The notes beneath the pieces are model-generated. The model saw only the letters and a program-made list of their open reading frames with translations, ran no database searches and was not told where the DNA came from. DNA of 64,000 bases from an uncultured Oscillibacter sp. (GTDB taxonomy: Bacteria; Bacillota; Clostridia; Oscillospirales; Oscillospiraceae). The DNA lies in contig CAJTSM010000016.1 of assembly GCA_910578935.1 (NCBI GenBank), positions 5,065 to 69,064 on the forward strand, in the 5' to 3' direction. Below, piece by piece: positions 1-6,955 of the stretch (its first letter is position 1; each line of letters starts with the position of its first letter). The position numbers were made by a program, and so were the translations under genes.

Positions 1-86
1 CACTTCAGGCGCTTTTGTCAATAAGAACTGGCAAAACATGTTGAAAATTAGCGGACTGCACAAAAAAGGACGCGTTTTTTTACGGA

Positions 87-115
87 TTGACAAAGAATGT
101 ATTTCCGTATATGAT
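87..115 (+). promoter_or_regulatory. Sigma-A promoter of the LacI-type gene
   Basis: A perfect -35 box TTGACA (87-92) is followed after 17 bases by TATGAT (110-115). It lies about 40 bases upstream of the regulator start, on the same strand. Confidence 0.65.
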
Positions 116-156
116 AAAAACAGCGTTGTGCAAACACACAATTGGAGGCGATGACA

Positions 157-1200
157 ATGGGAAGCAGGCCGACGATCCAGATGGTGGCGGAGTTGGCGGG
201 GGTTTCCCGCGGAACGGTGGACCGGGTCCTGAATGACCGTCCCCATGTAAACGGGGAGGTCCGGCGGCGGGTTTTGGAAGCCATGCGGGAACTGGGCTAC
301 ATCTCTCCACGGGAGGTCTACCGGCGGCAGGCGGACGCCGCGCTCCGTCCGCTGACCGTAGGCGTTTTGCTGCCCAATTGGGAGGGTCAGTTTTGGACTG
401 AGGTGACGGAGGGCGTCCGCCGGGCGTGTGAAGAGCTGGAGGAATCGAAAGTACGGGTGTTGGTCCGCCGCTGTGAGACGGACCTTCCCCAGGAGGCTGT
501 GGAGTTGCTGGAGGCCATGAAGGCGGAGGGAGCGGAGGGCTTTGCGGTCTGCGCGGTCAACGACCCGACCATTCAGGGCTGGATCGCAGCCAGCGCGGGG
601 GAGGGAATCCCCTGTGTCACCTTTAACTCGGATCTGCCGGAGAGCGGGCGGCTGTGTTTTGTGGGTCAGGATATCCGCCAGGCGGGCCGGGTAGCCGCCG
701 GACTGCTGTTCAAGTGTGTTTCCGGACAAGGACCCATCCTGGCCACTGCCGGAAACCTGAAGTTCGACGGCCACCGCCAGCGGCTGGACGGTTTTCGGGA
801 GCGGCTGGCGGAGCTGGGTCTGCCGCCGGAACAAATCATTGTCCGGGAAACCTACAACGACTATGAGACAACCTTCCGGGTTGTTGCGGAATCGCTGGAG
901 GAATGGCCGGATCTGCGGGGGGTTTACATGGCGAACCTCAGTGTTTCCGGCTGCTGTGCCGCGATCCAGCGGGCCGGAAAAACCGGAAAGGTTCATGTGG
1001 TCTGCCATGATATAAATGAGAGCATCCGGAAACTCATACATTCCGGTGCGGTAGACTTTACGATTCCCCAGGACTTGACGCGCCAAGGTTATGCTCCCCT
1101 GCTGCTGCTGAGGGATTATCTGCGGAAAAAAAGGCCCCTGGAATCCGGGCAATTCCAAGGGCAGATCCACATTCTCTGTATGGAAAACCTTGAGAGCTGA
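157..1200 (+). CDS. LacI-family transcriptional regulator with periplasmic-binding-protein-like sensor domain
   Basis: This is a cytoplasmic DNA-binding regulator of about 347 residues that probably senses a sugar or a related small molecule. The N-terminus is a LacI helix-turn-helix (IQMVAELAGVSRGTVDRVLN, then the hinge-helix region ending in MRELGYIS). The rest is a type-1 periplasmic-binding-protein fold that ends with an effector-binding C-lobe (VCHDINESIRKLI, FTIPQDL). Start choice: GGAGG at 144-148 is 8 bases from ATG 157. TTG 142 and ATG 151 are in frame but badly placed for that site. No gene on the same strand follows closely, so its target is not shown here. The VDRVLN variant of the recognition helix and the sensor resemble ribose/xylose-type LacI members, but the ligand cannot be assigned. 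Confidence 0.9.
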   Translation: MGSRPTIQMVAELAGVSRGTVDRVLNDRPHVNGEVRRRVLEAMRELGYISPREVYRRQADAALRPLTVGVLLPNWEGQFWTEVTEGVRRACEELEESKVRVLVRRCETDLPQEAVELLEAMKAEGAEGFAVCAVNDPTIQGWIAASAGEGIPCVTFNSDLPESGRLCFVGQDIRQAGRVAAGLLFKCVSGQGPILATAGNLKFDGHRQRLDGFRERLAELGLPPEQIIVRETYNDYETTFRVVAESLEEWPDLRGVYMANLSVSGCCAAIQRAGKTGKVHVVCHDINESIRKLIHSGAVDFTIPQDLTRQGYAPLLLLRDYLRKKRPLESGQFQGQIHILCMENLES

Positions 1201-1380
1201 TGGGGGATGGCAGTCGTTTTGTGCAGATAATGGTGCCTTTATTTACTATAATCAACAAGAGAAAAAAGCGGTTTATTTTCTTGTAACCCATTAAAATTCC
1301 TGGTGGACCTTTTTCGGAGATGTGGTATCCGAACAGGCTCAGTACGGAGTGAAAAGGCGGGGTGCTGCATATTTGGATGG

Positions 1381-1532
1381 TTTCAGGGGGGAGTGTCCAA
1401 TGGGGAGTAGGGGCCGCCCCCTTGGGAGGCCCGATGCGCGGCCCAATCCTTGTACCGGCAGGCCGCCGGGGGCAGTGGCCCTTGCACGATGGCTCTGCTA
1501 TAAAATGCGCAACTGGACACTCCCTTTCAGGG
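1381..1532. mobile_element. 136-bp MITE with 11-bp terminal inverted repeats and 8-bp target duplication
   Basis: The non-coding element spans 1389-1524. Its ends are perfect inverted repeats: GGGAGTGTCCA at 1389-1399 and TGGACACTCCC at 1514-1524. It is bounded by an exact 8-bp direct repeat, TTTCAGGG at 1381-1388 and 1525-1532. The interior is GC-rich with self-complementary stretches and has no credible gene. An 8-bp duplication fits IS256-like transposition (8-9 bp), so it is probably moved in trans by such a transposase; that last step is an inference. The rest of the 1201-1589 gap shows nothing else I can name. Confidence 0.75.
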
Positions 1533-1589
1533 GCTTGTCCTATACATGCTGTAAGCAATGTACGATAATAAAAAGGGGGGACAGTCTCA

Positions 1590-2021
1590 TTGAGAATAGA
1601 GTTTTTTTCAGAAAACGGCTATATGAAGCCTGACGCGATACATGCGGGAGTTTATCAATTTAAAATTGGCTTACTTAGAAAAAAAGACAAATATAGATCG
1701 CTGTATGTCGGTGAGTCTTATTCGATGGCATTGAGATGCAGCAATCACTTATATGAAGTTTTCCATACGGACCCATCGTATTTTGGATTGACACGGGAGA
1801 ATTTGGAAGACGGCCGGTTGCGGATGATGGTAGAAATTTACGAAAAGGTTCTAATGCCCGAGGGAACTACAAATAGTGAACGGGATATATTGCTTCGAGA
1901 GAGAGAAAAGGCCGCAATTGAGAAATTACGGCCGTTGGCGCAAGTGCAAGGGAGCGATCAATTGAATAAAGATCGGGTAGAAATTGTTCAAAAGGCAATT
2001 GCAGAATTGCTGCATGATTAG
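1590..2021 (+). CDS. Small GIY-YIG-like protein
   Basis: This protein has 143 residues. The N-terminal half carries the pattern of a GIY-YIG fold: GVYQFKI near residue 21, LYVGES about 18 residues later, then an arginine and histidine in ALRCSNH. A glutamate-rich helix (ERDILLREREKAAIEKL) sits where the catalytic Glu usually lies. The family covers nucleases and nuclease-like folds in repair, restriction and mobile elements. Here the second motif is YVG rather than YIG and activity is unproven. Start: TTG 1590, placed 9 bases after the purine run AGGGGGGAC. Base composition is clearly more AT-rich than neighbouring genes and the gene follows a MITE, which suggests acquisition from elsewhere. 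Its role is unknown. Confidence 0.6.
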   Translation: MRIEFFSENGYMKPDAIHAGVYQFKIGLLRKKDKYRSLYVGESYSMALRCSNHLYEVFHTDPSYFGLTRENLEDGRLRMMVEIYEKVLMPEGTTNSERDILLREREKAAIEKLRPLAQVQGSDQLNKDRVEIVQKAIAELLHD

Positions 2022-2067
2022 AAATTTAGCATTGATCGGATGCAATTATACTGTGCGGCTGCTGTTC

Positions 2068-2131
2068 TTGACAATCCGGCGGCGCAGTGCTATACTCATA
2101 TAGTTCTAAAAAGAACAGTTCTAAAAAGAAT
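2068..2131 (+). promoter_or_regulatory. Promoter and tandem palindromic operators of the marR-MATE operon
   Basis: TTGACA (2068-2073) and TATACT (2091-2096) are separated by 17 bases. Directly downstream are two tandem copies of AGTTCTAAAAAGAA (about 2102-2116 and 2117-2131), each containing the inverted repeat TTCT-N4-AGAA. Their position just after the -10 box is what an autorepressor would use to block transcription. Confidence 0.65.
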
Positions 2132-2146
2132 AAAGGAGGCCGGGAC

Positions 2147-2614
2147 ATGCTTACAATTGCCCAGCTGACCCGTCTGCCCCGGAAATTCTCAAAATATTAT
2201 GACCGGCAATTTCTCCCTCTGCTGGAGAAAACGGACCTTACCATGCGGGAGGTTCACGTTCTGCTGTTCCTGGCGAACCATCCCGGCCAGGACACCGCCC
2301 GGGATGTGACGGAACTCCGGGGTCTGGCCAAGTCCCAGGTTTCTCAGGCGGTGGAAATTATGGCGGGCCGGGGCCTTCTGGCACGGCGGGCCGACGGAGA
2401 AGACCGGCGGATCATTCACCTGGAAATTACTGAAAAAGGCGCGCCCCTGGCAAAGGAGGCTCAGGGCATTCAGGCGGCTTGTGGGCGGCGTCTGCTTGCG
2501 GGGCTGACGGGGAAGGAGCAGGCTGTGTTCCTGGACCTGCTGGAACGGGTACTGCGGGAGACGGAGGAATTGAGTACGGAAAAGGAGTGTTCTTATGAAC
2601 CGGCAAAGTGTTGA
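2147..2614 (+). CDS. MarR-family repressor of the adjacent MATE pump
   Basis: A winged-helix MarR protein of 155 residues. The core contains DLTMREVHVLLFLANHPG, the recognition helix region LAKSQVSQAVEIMAGRGLL, and the wing with the family-typical DRR (ADGEDRRIIHLEITEKG). AGGAGG at 2134-2139 selects ATG 2147; an upstream in-frame extension would be built from the operator repeats and is rejected. Its end overlaps the MATE start by 20 bases, so the two are translated together. The arrangement matches the MepR/MepA multidrug system of Staphylococcus aureus, where the MarR-type repressor is released by pump substrates. The same control is likely here through the tandem operators. Confidence 0.88.
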   Translation: MLTIAQLTRLPRKFSKYYDRQFLPLLEKTDLTMREVHVLLFLANHPGQDTARDVTELRGLAKSQVSQAVEIMAGRGLLARRADGEDRRIIHLEITEKGAPLAKEAQGIQAACGRRLLAGLTGKEQAVFLDLLERVLRETEELSTEKECSYEPAKC

Positions 2615-3971
2615 TCTGGGCAGCGGGAAAGTGAGTAAGCTGTTGTTTTCTCTGGCCCTGCCTACGATCACTTCCCAAATTGTCAACATGCTCTATAACC
2701 TGGTGGACCGGGTCTACATTGGCCATATGAAGCCTGTGGATACCGTGGGGGCTCTGGCTCTCACCGGCGTGGGAGTCTGTCTGCCCATCATCATGATTAT
2801 CTCCGCCTTCGCGGCGCTGGTGGGCATGGGGGGCGCGCCCCGGGCTTCAATCCAAGAAGGACGGGGGGACCTGGAAGGCTCCCGGAAGATTATGGGCAAC
2901 AGCTTTACCCTGCTGCTGATCACCTCCATTGTGCTGACGGCGGTGTTCCGGAATTTTGCGGAGCCTCTGCTGATGACCTTCGGAGCCAGCGAAAATACCA
3001 TCGGCTATGCCCTGGACTACATGAAGATTTACTCCCTGGGCACCCTTTTTGTCCAGGTGACCCTGGGTATGAATGCCTATATTACCGCCCAGGGCTTTAC
3101 CACGGTCAGCATGAAAACCGTCTTGATCGGCGCGGGGCTGAACACACTGCTGGATCCGGTCTTTATTTTCGGCTTGGGTATGGGCGTCCGGGGGGCGGCC
3201 CTGGCCACAATCCTCTCCCAGGCGGTTTCCGCCGCATGGGTCCTCCGCTTTCTTACCGGGCCGAAAACCAAGTGGCGGCTGCAGAAGGAAAACCTCCGGC
3301 CGGAGCCTGAAGTCTTCCTGCCCTGTCTGGCTCTGGGCCTGTCGCCCTTTATCATGCAGTCCACGGAGAGCCTCATCGCCGTGTGTTTCAACTCCTCCCT
3401 GCTGAAGTACGGCGGAGATGTAGCGGTGGGGGCCATGACGGTGCTGACCAGCATGATGCAGTTCGCCATGATGCCTCTTCAGGGTCTGAGCCAGGGGGCT
3501 CAGCCCATTGTCAGCTATAACTTCGGCGCGCGGAATCCCCAGCGGGTAAAGGACGCCTTTGGATGCCTTCTCAAATCCTGCGTGATTTATTCGGCGGCGC
3601 TCTGGGCGGCGGTACAGATGTTCCCACGGGTCTTTGTGCAGATTTTCAATAATGACCCGGCGCTGGTGGACTACGCCGCCTGGGCCCTGCGGATTTATAT
3701 GGGCACCACCTGTCTCTTCGGCGTCCAGATCGCCTGCCAGCAAACCTTTGTGGCCCTGGGAAATGCCAAGACCTCTCTTTTCCTGGCGGTGCTGCGGAAA
3801 ATCATCCTGCTGATTCCCCTTATCTATATCCTGCCGGGTTTCTTCACCAACAAGGCCTTTGCTGTATTCCTGGCGGAACCGGTGGCGGATTTTCTGGCGG
3901 TGACCACCACCGCTTCCATGTTTACCGTCCAGTTCAAGCGGAGTATGGCGGAGCTGGAGCAAGGCGAATAA
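2595..3971 (+). CDS. MATE-family multidrug efflux protein, MepA-like
   Basis: An inner-membrane antiporter of 458 residues with about 12 transmembrane segments in two pseudo-repeated halves. It would export cationic drugs or metabolites in exchange for Na+ or H+. The N-terminal signature is SLALPTITSQIVNMLYNLVD RVYIGH, with the MATE-typical LYNLVDRVYIG, and loop 2 carries GMGGAPRASIQEG. Length fits the family (about 450). It starts inside the last codons of the MarR repressor gene and ends just before a strong terminator, so it is the last gene of a two-gene operon. Substrates cannot be read from sequence. Confidence 0.92.
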   Translation: MNRQSVDLGSGKVSKLLFSLALPTITSQIVNMLYNLVDRVYIGHMKPVDTVGALALTGVGVCLPIIMIISAFAALVGMGGAPRASIQEGRGDLEGSRKIMGNSFTLLLITSIVLTAVFRNFAEPLLMTFGASENTIGYALDYMKIYSLGTLFVQVTLGMNAYITAQGFTTVSMKTVLIGAGLNTLLDPVFIFGLGMGVRGAALATILSQAVSAAWVLRFLTGPKTKWRLQKENLRPEPEVFLPCLALGLSPFIMQSTESLIAVCFNSSLLKYGGDVAVGAMTVLTSMMQFAMMPLQGLSQGAQPIVSYNFGARNPQRVKDAFGCLLKSCVIYSAALWAAVQMFPRVFVQIFNNDPALVDYAAWALRIYMGTTCLFGVQIACQQTFVALGNAKTSLFLAVLRKIILLIPLIYILPGFFTNKAFAVFLAEPVADFLAVTTTASMFTVQFKRSMAELEQGE

Positions 3972-3985
3972 TTTGATGAAAACAA

Positions 3986-4036
3986 AAAGCCGGAAACCAG
4001 GCCCTGAGGACCTATGGTTTCCGGCTTTGCTTTTTT
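3986..4036 (+). terminator. Rho-independent terminator after the MATE gene
   Basis: AAGCCGGAAACCA (from 3987) pairs with TGGTTTCCGGCTT (to 4027) and is followed by TTTGCTTTTTT. It ends the marR-MATE transcript. Confidence 0.85.
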
Positions 4037-4235
4037 GCGGCGGGAGACTGGAAAAAGACAAAAAATTTCGGCGGTTTATCCAAAGATTTCCTGCCGGCCT
4101 TGTGCTAAAATCCAGGGCATTGGGATAAATCAAAATATTTTGCAAAAACTACTTGCAATATAGATGAGAATTGTGTAATATAGTTTTATAAATTATATTA
4201 TACGGTATTGACAGCTTTTGCTGGGGAGGAGCATC

Positions 4236-4955
4236 ATGGAGGCCGTTTTGACGAAACAGGAATTGCAGCAATTGCGGCGGGCCCGTCTGCGGGCGGTCCG
4301 CCGGGCGAAGGTGCAGGCCCGGAACGAGCCGCCCCGGTTGACGCTGGGGGCGGAGGTGTTCAACTCTGTCAGCCACGGCCTGGGAGCTCTGGGAGCGGCG
4401 GCGGCATTGGCGCTGCTGCTGGTCCGCTCCGGTGGGGGTATGGAACGGCTGGCCTCCTGCGTTTACGGAATCAGCATGGTGCTGATGATGCTCATGAGCT
4501 GCGTGTACCACGCCATGCCCGTCGGGTCGGGAGCTAAACGGGTCCTCCGGCGGTTCGACTACACGTCGATCTACCTGCTGATTGGAGGCACCTTTGCCCC
4601 GATTCTGCTGTTGTACCTGGGGGGCGCCCTGGGCGTGGCAATTTTCTGTGTCCAGTGGGCGGTAATTTTCACCGGCGTAGCGCTGGTGATGGTGTTTGGT
4701 CCAGGGCGCTGGCGGGCCCTGCATTTTACGCTGTACTTTCTTATTGGCTGGAGCGGCCTGGTCTTCCTGCCCCGAATGTATCTCCAGAGCCGGACGCTGC
4801 TGTGGTTTATTTTCGCCGGAGGGCTGGCCTATACTCTGGGAATGATTCCTTTTGCGGGAAAGAGAAAGTATGATCACTGTATTTGGCACGTTTTCGTGCT
4901 GGCGGGGGCGGCGCTGCATTGGATTGGGATTTACACGCAGATTTATCTGGCGTGA
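4236..4955 (+). CDS. Hemolysin III / PAQR-family membrane protein
   Basis: A seven-helix membrane protein of 239 residues. Family motifs are present in order: NSVSHGLGALGA near residue 45, SCVYHAMP after the second helix, DYTSIYLLIGGTFAPI, and DHCIWHVFVLAGAALHW near the C-terminus. The conserved Ser/His/Asp and the two late His residues form the zinc site of the PAQR/CREST superfamily, whose members are proposed hydrolases. The name hemolysin III is historical. The N-terminal 35 residues are very basic. Start: GGGGAGGA at 4223-4230 selects ATG 4236. The gene stands alone upstream of the ATP synthase promoter. Confidence 0.88.
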   Translation: MEAVLTKQELQQLRRARLRAVRRAKVQARNEPPRLTLGAEVFNSVSHGLGALGAAAALALLLVRSGGGMERLASCVYGISMVLMMLMSCVYHAMPVGSGAKRVLRRFDYTSIYLLIGGTFAPILLLYLGGALGVAIFCVQWAVIFTGVALVMVFGPGRWRALHFTLYFLIGWSGLVFLPRMYLQSRTLLWFIFAGGLAYTLGMIPFAGKRKYDHCIWHVFVLAGAALHWIGIYTQIYLA

Positions 4956-5131
4956 GCGCGCTGTGAGAACCGGGAACGGGGAATCCGGCGTTCGGAGCAA
5001 CAGACAGGGGCGGTCCCTGGAAGGCTTCGGACAGAGGGTTCTCCGTTTTTATTTGGCTGCGCGGTATAAAGGGCTCGTTAAAAATCCGGGTAAAAGGGCG
5101 TGCCGCGCAAGCGTTTTCGCCCCTGCCGCTC

Positions 5132-5159
5132 TTGACTTTTCCGCAGGAGTTACTATAAT
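5132..5159 (+). promoter_or_regulatory. Promoter of the ATP synthase operon
   Basis: TTGACT (5132-5137), 16-base spacer, perfect TATAAT (5154-5159), about 70 bases before atpB. Nothing else is recognised in the 276-base gap 4956-5231. Confidence 0.7.
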
Positions 5160-5231
5160 CAAACCGTACGATTTCGCCGCCGCGCCGGTAGGCCTTAGGC
5201 GCGGGGAGCCGATGGAGAGAAGGGATGATTG

Positions 5232-6053
5232 ATGAAAGAACATAAAAAGGGCCTGGCGCTGTGGCTGGCGGCGGTTTTGCTGCTGCTGGCGGGCGCATTG
5301 TTCGCCGGGTCCCCCGGACGGACGGAAACCGTGAAAGAGGCTATGCGGGACGCCGTGCTCCACGATGTGAACCGAGTCGGCCTCTTTGGGATCAAGGAGG
5401 TGAATCCGGGGCTGATCTCCGCCTTTACGGTGACGCTGATTCTGCTTCTGGCCGCCGCCTGCATTCGGGCTTTTGTAATTCCAAAGTTCCGGTATGTACC
5501 GGGGAAATTTCAGATGCTGCTGGAGGAGGCTGTGGGCCTGTTCAGCGGCATGGCGAAAACCAGCAGCCCCCATCGATGGGGATTCCTGGGAGCCTATGTT
5601 TTTGCCGCTGGGGCCTATATATTTGTGGGGACGCTGTTTGAATTGCTGGGCCTCCAGGCCGTCACGGTTCACGGTCATCCCATTACCCTGCCCGCTCCCT
5701 TGTCCGATGTGAACGCCGCCATTGCCATGGGAACTTTTTCCTACCTAGTGATCCTCTCCGGCGGCATTGTAGCTAATGGAGCAAAGGGAATTGGGAAGAC
5801 GCTGAAGGAGTTCTCCCTGCCGATTTCCATGAGCTTCCGGCTCTTTGGCGCCTTGCTCAGCGGTTTGCTGGTGACGGAGCTGGTGTATTACTACGTGAGG
5901 TTAAGCTTTGTGCTGCCGGTGATCGTGGGTGTGCTGTTCACGCTGCTCCACGCGCTGATTCAGACTTATGTGCTGACGATGCTGACGGCCCTGTATTACG
6001 GCGAGGTGTCCGAGCCCTCCCCGCCGAAAGAGAAGAAACGCCGGGCCGCCTGA
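5232..6053 (+). CDS. atpB: F-type ATP synthase subunit a
   Basis: Subunit a is the membrane stator protein that carries ions to and from the c-ring. The product has 273 residues with five to six transmembrane helices. The essential arginine lies in FRLFGALL (Arg about 203), where Escherichia coli has RLFGN. The last helix carries LIQTYVLTMLTALYYGE, matching the family's LQAxxFxxL end. Start: ATG 5232 after a GGAGAGAAGGG site; TTG 5229 is a possible alternative. It is the first gene of an operon in the classical order a-c-b-alpha-gamma-beta-epsilon. No atpI-like gene precedes it. Confidence 0.93.
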   Translation: MKEHKKGLALWLAAVLLLLAGALFAGSPGRTETVKEAMRDAVLHDVNRVGLFGIKEVNPGLISAFTVTLILLLAAACIRAFVIPKFRYVPGKFQMLLEEAVGLFSGMAKTSSPHRWGFLGAYVFAAGAYIFVGTLFELLGLQAVTVHGHPITLPAPLSDVNAAIAMGTFSYLVILSGGIVANGAKGIGKTLKEFSLPISMSFRLFGALLSGLLVTELVYYYVRLSFVLPVIVGVLFTLLHALIQTYVLTMLTALYYGEVSEPSPPKEKKRRAA

Positions 6054-6098
6054 ATATGGCCTGATTTTGGAAACAAACGAAATGGGAGGTTTTCTGTG

Positions 6099-6455
6099 AT
6101 GAACAAGTTCATGAAAAAACTTTGGATGCTGGGCCTGGTGCTGCTGCTGGCGGCGGCCCTGGCCGTGCCCGCCCTGGCGGCGGAGGAAGAGGCGGGAGAG
6201 CCCGCCGCCCAAGAAGAGACGCAGGAGGAGTCCTCCGGCGGGAAGACCATGGCCTCCGCCCTGGCCATCGGCCTGGCGGCCCTGGGCGGCGCCCTGGGTA
6301 TGGGCATCGCCACCGGCAAGGCGGCGGAGAGCATTGGCCGCCAGCCCGAGGCCGAGGGCAAGATTCGGACCACGTTGATGCTAGGCCTGGTCTTCATTGA
6401 GACGGCCATCATTTACGCCCTGCTGGTGGTCATCCTTATCATCTTCGTGTTGTAA
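6099..6455 (+). CDS. atpE: F-type ATP synthase subunit c with N-terminal signal-like extension
   Basis: This is the proteolipid that forms the rotor ring. The C-terminal 75 residues are the usual two-helix hairpin: GALGMGIATGK, the polar loop ESIGRQPEAEGKIR, then the ion-carrying Glu about 101 in VFIETAIIYAL. The Gln that defines Na+-binding c-subunits is Met about 68 here, while Glu-Thr and the later Tyr remain, so protons are the more likely ion. At 118 residues it is about 30-40 longer than usual. The extra N-terminus reads as a cleavable signal peptide (MNKFMKKLW, hydrophobic core, VPALAAEEE) plus an acidic Glu/Gln-rich linker. ATG 6099 follows GGGAGG; GTG 6096 is an alternative. Confidence 0.93.
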   Translation: MNKFMKKLWMLGLVLLLAAALAVPALAAEEEAGEPAAQEETQEESSGGKTMASALAIGLAALGGALGMGIATGKAAESIGRQPEAEGKIRTTLMLGLVFIETAIIYALLVVILIIFVL

Positions 6456-6469
6456 GGAAGGTGGAGGCT

Positions 6470-6955
6470 GTGAATATTCCCCTGAATATCGACTGGCAGC
6501 AGATTTTGCTGCATTGGATGAATCTGGTGATTCTCACCGGAGGGCTGTATTTCCTGCTCTACAAGCCGGTGATGCAGTTCATGGAAAAGCGGGAGGCCTA
6601 TTACCGGGACTTGGAGGATCAGGCCGCTGGGAAGCTCCGGGAGGCAGAGGAACTGAAATCCGCCTATCAGGCCAAGCTGGATGGAGCGGAGGAAGAAATC
6701 CACCAGGCCCGGGCGAAAGCTCAGGCGGTGGTTCAGCAGTCCGTGGAAGAACAGATGGCCCAGGCGAAGCAGATCGTCGCCAAGGCCAAGGAGGAGGCCG
6801 CCAGCAGCCGGGAGCAGATTATTAAGGAATCCCAGCGGGAACTCCGGGAGCTGACGGTGGCGGCGGTGAAGAAGCTGACGGTGAAGGCCGACACGGACCT
6901 CTTTGACCAGTTCCTGGACCTGGCGGAGGGAGGGAAGCCTCATGAGGAGCAATAG
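6470..6955 (+). CDS. atpF: F-type ATP synthase subunit b
   Basis: Subunit b is the peripheral stalk that joins the membrane part to F1. A single N-terminal transmembrane helix (WMNLVILTGGLYFLLYKPV) is followed by a long charged helix rich in Glu, Ala, Lys and Gln that forms the dimeric coiled coil, with the family motif KPVMQFMEKREAYY at its base. Length is 161 residues from GTG 6470, which AAGGAAGG at 6454-6461 favours; GTG 6461 would add three residues. Its 3' end overlaps the next gene by 14 bases. In most operons delta would come next, but here the following gene is a delta-alpha fusion, so this stalk must meet an altered F1 top. Confidence 0.9.
   Translation: MNIPLNIDWQQILLHWMNLVILTGGLYFLLYKPVMQFMEKREAYYRDLEDQAAGKLREAEELKSAYQAKLDGAEEEIHQARAKAQAVVQQSVEEQMAQAKQIVAKAKEEAASSREQIIKESQRELRELTVAAVKKLTVKADTDLFDQFLDLAEGGKPHEEQ

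Noticed and set aside
1322..1633. Open frame of about 100 codons across the MITE
   Set aside because: It is carried by the GC-rich, self-complementary inside of the element, has no ribosome site and runs out of phase with the real gene at 1590.
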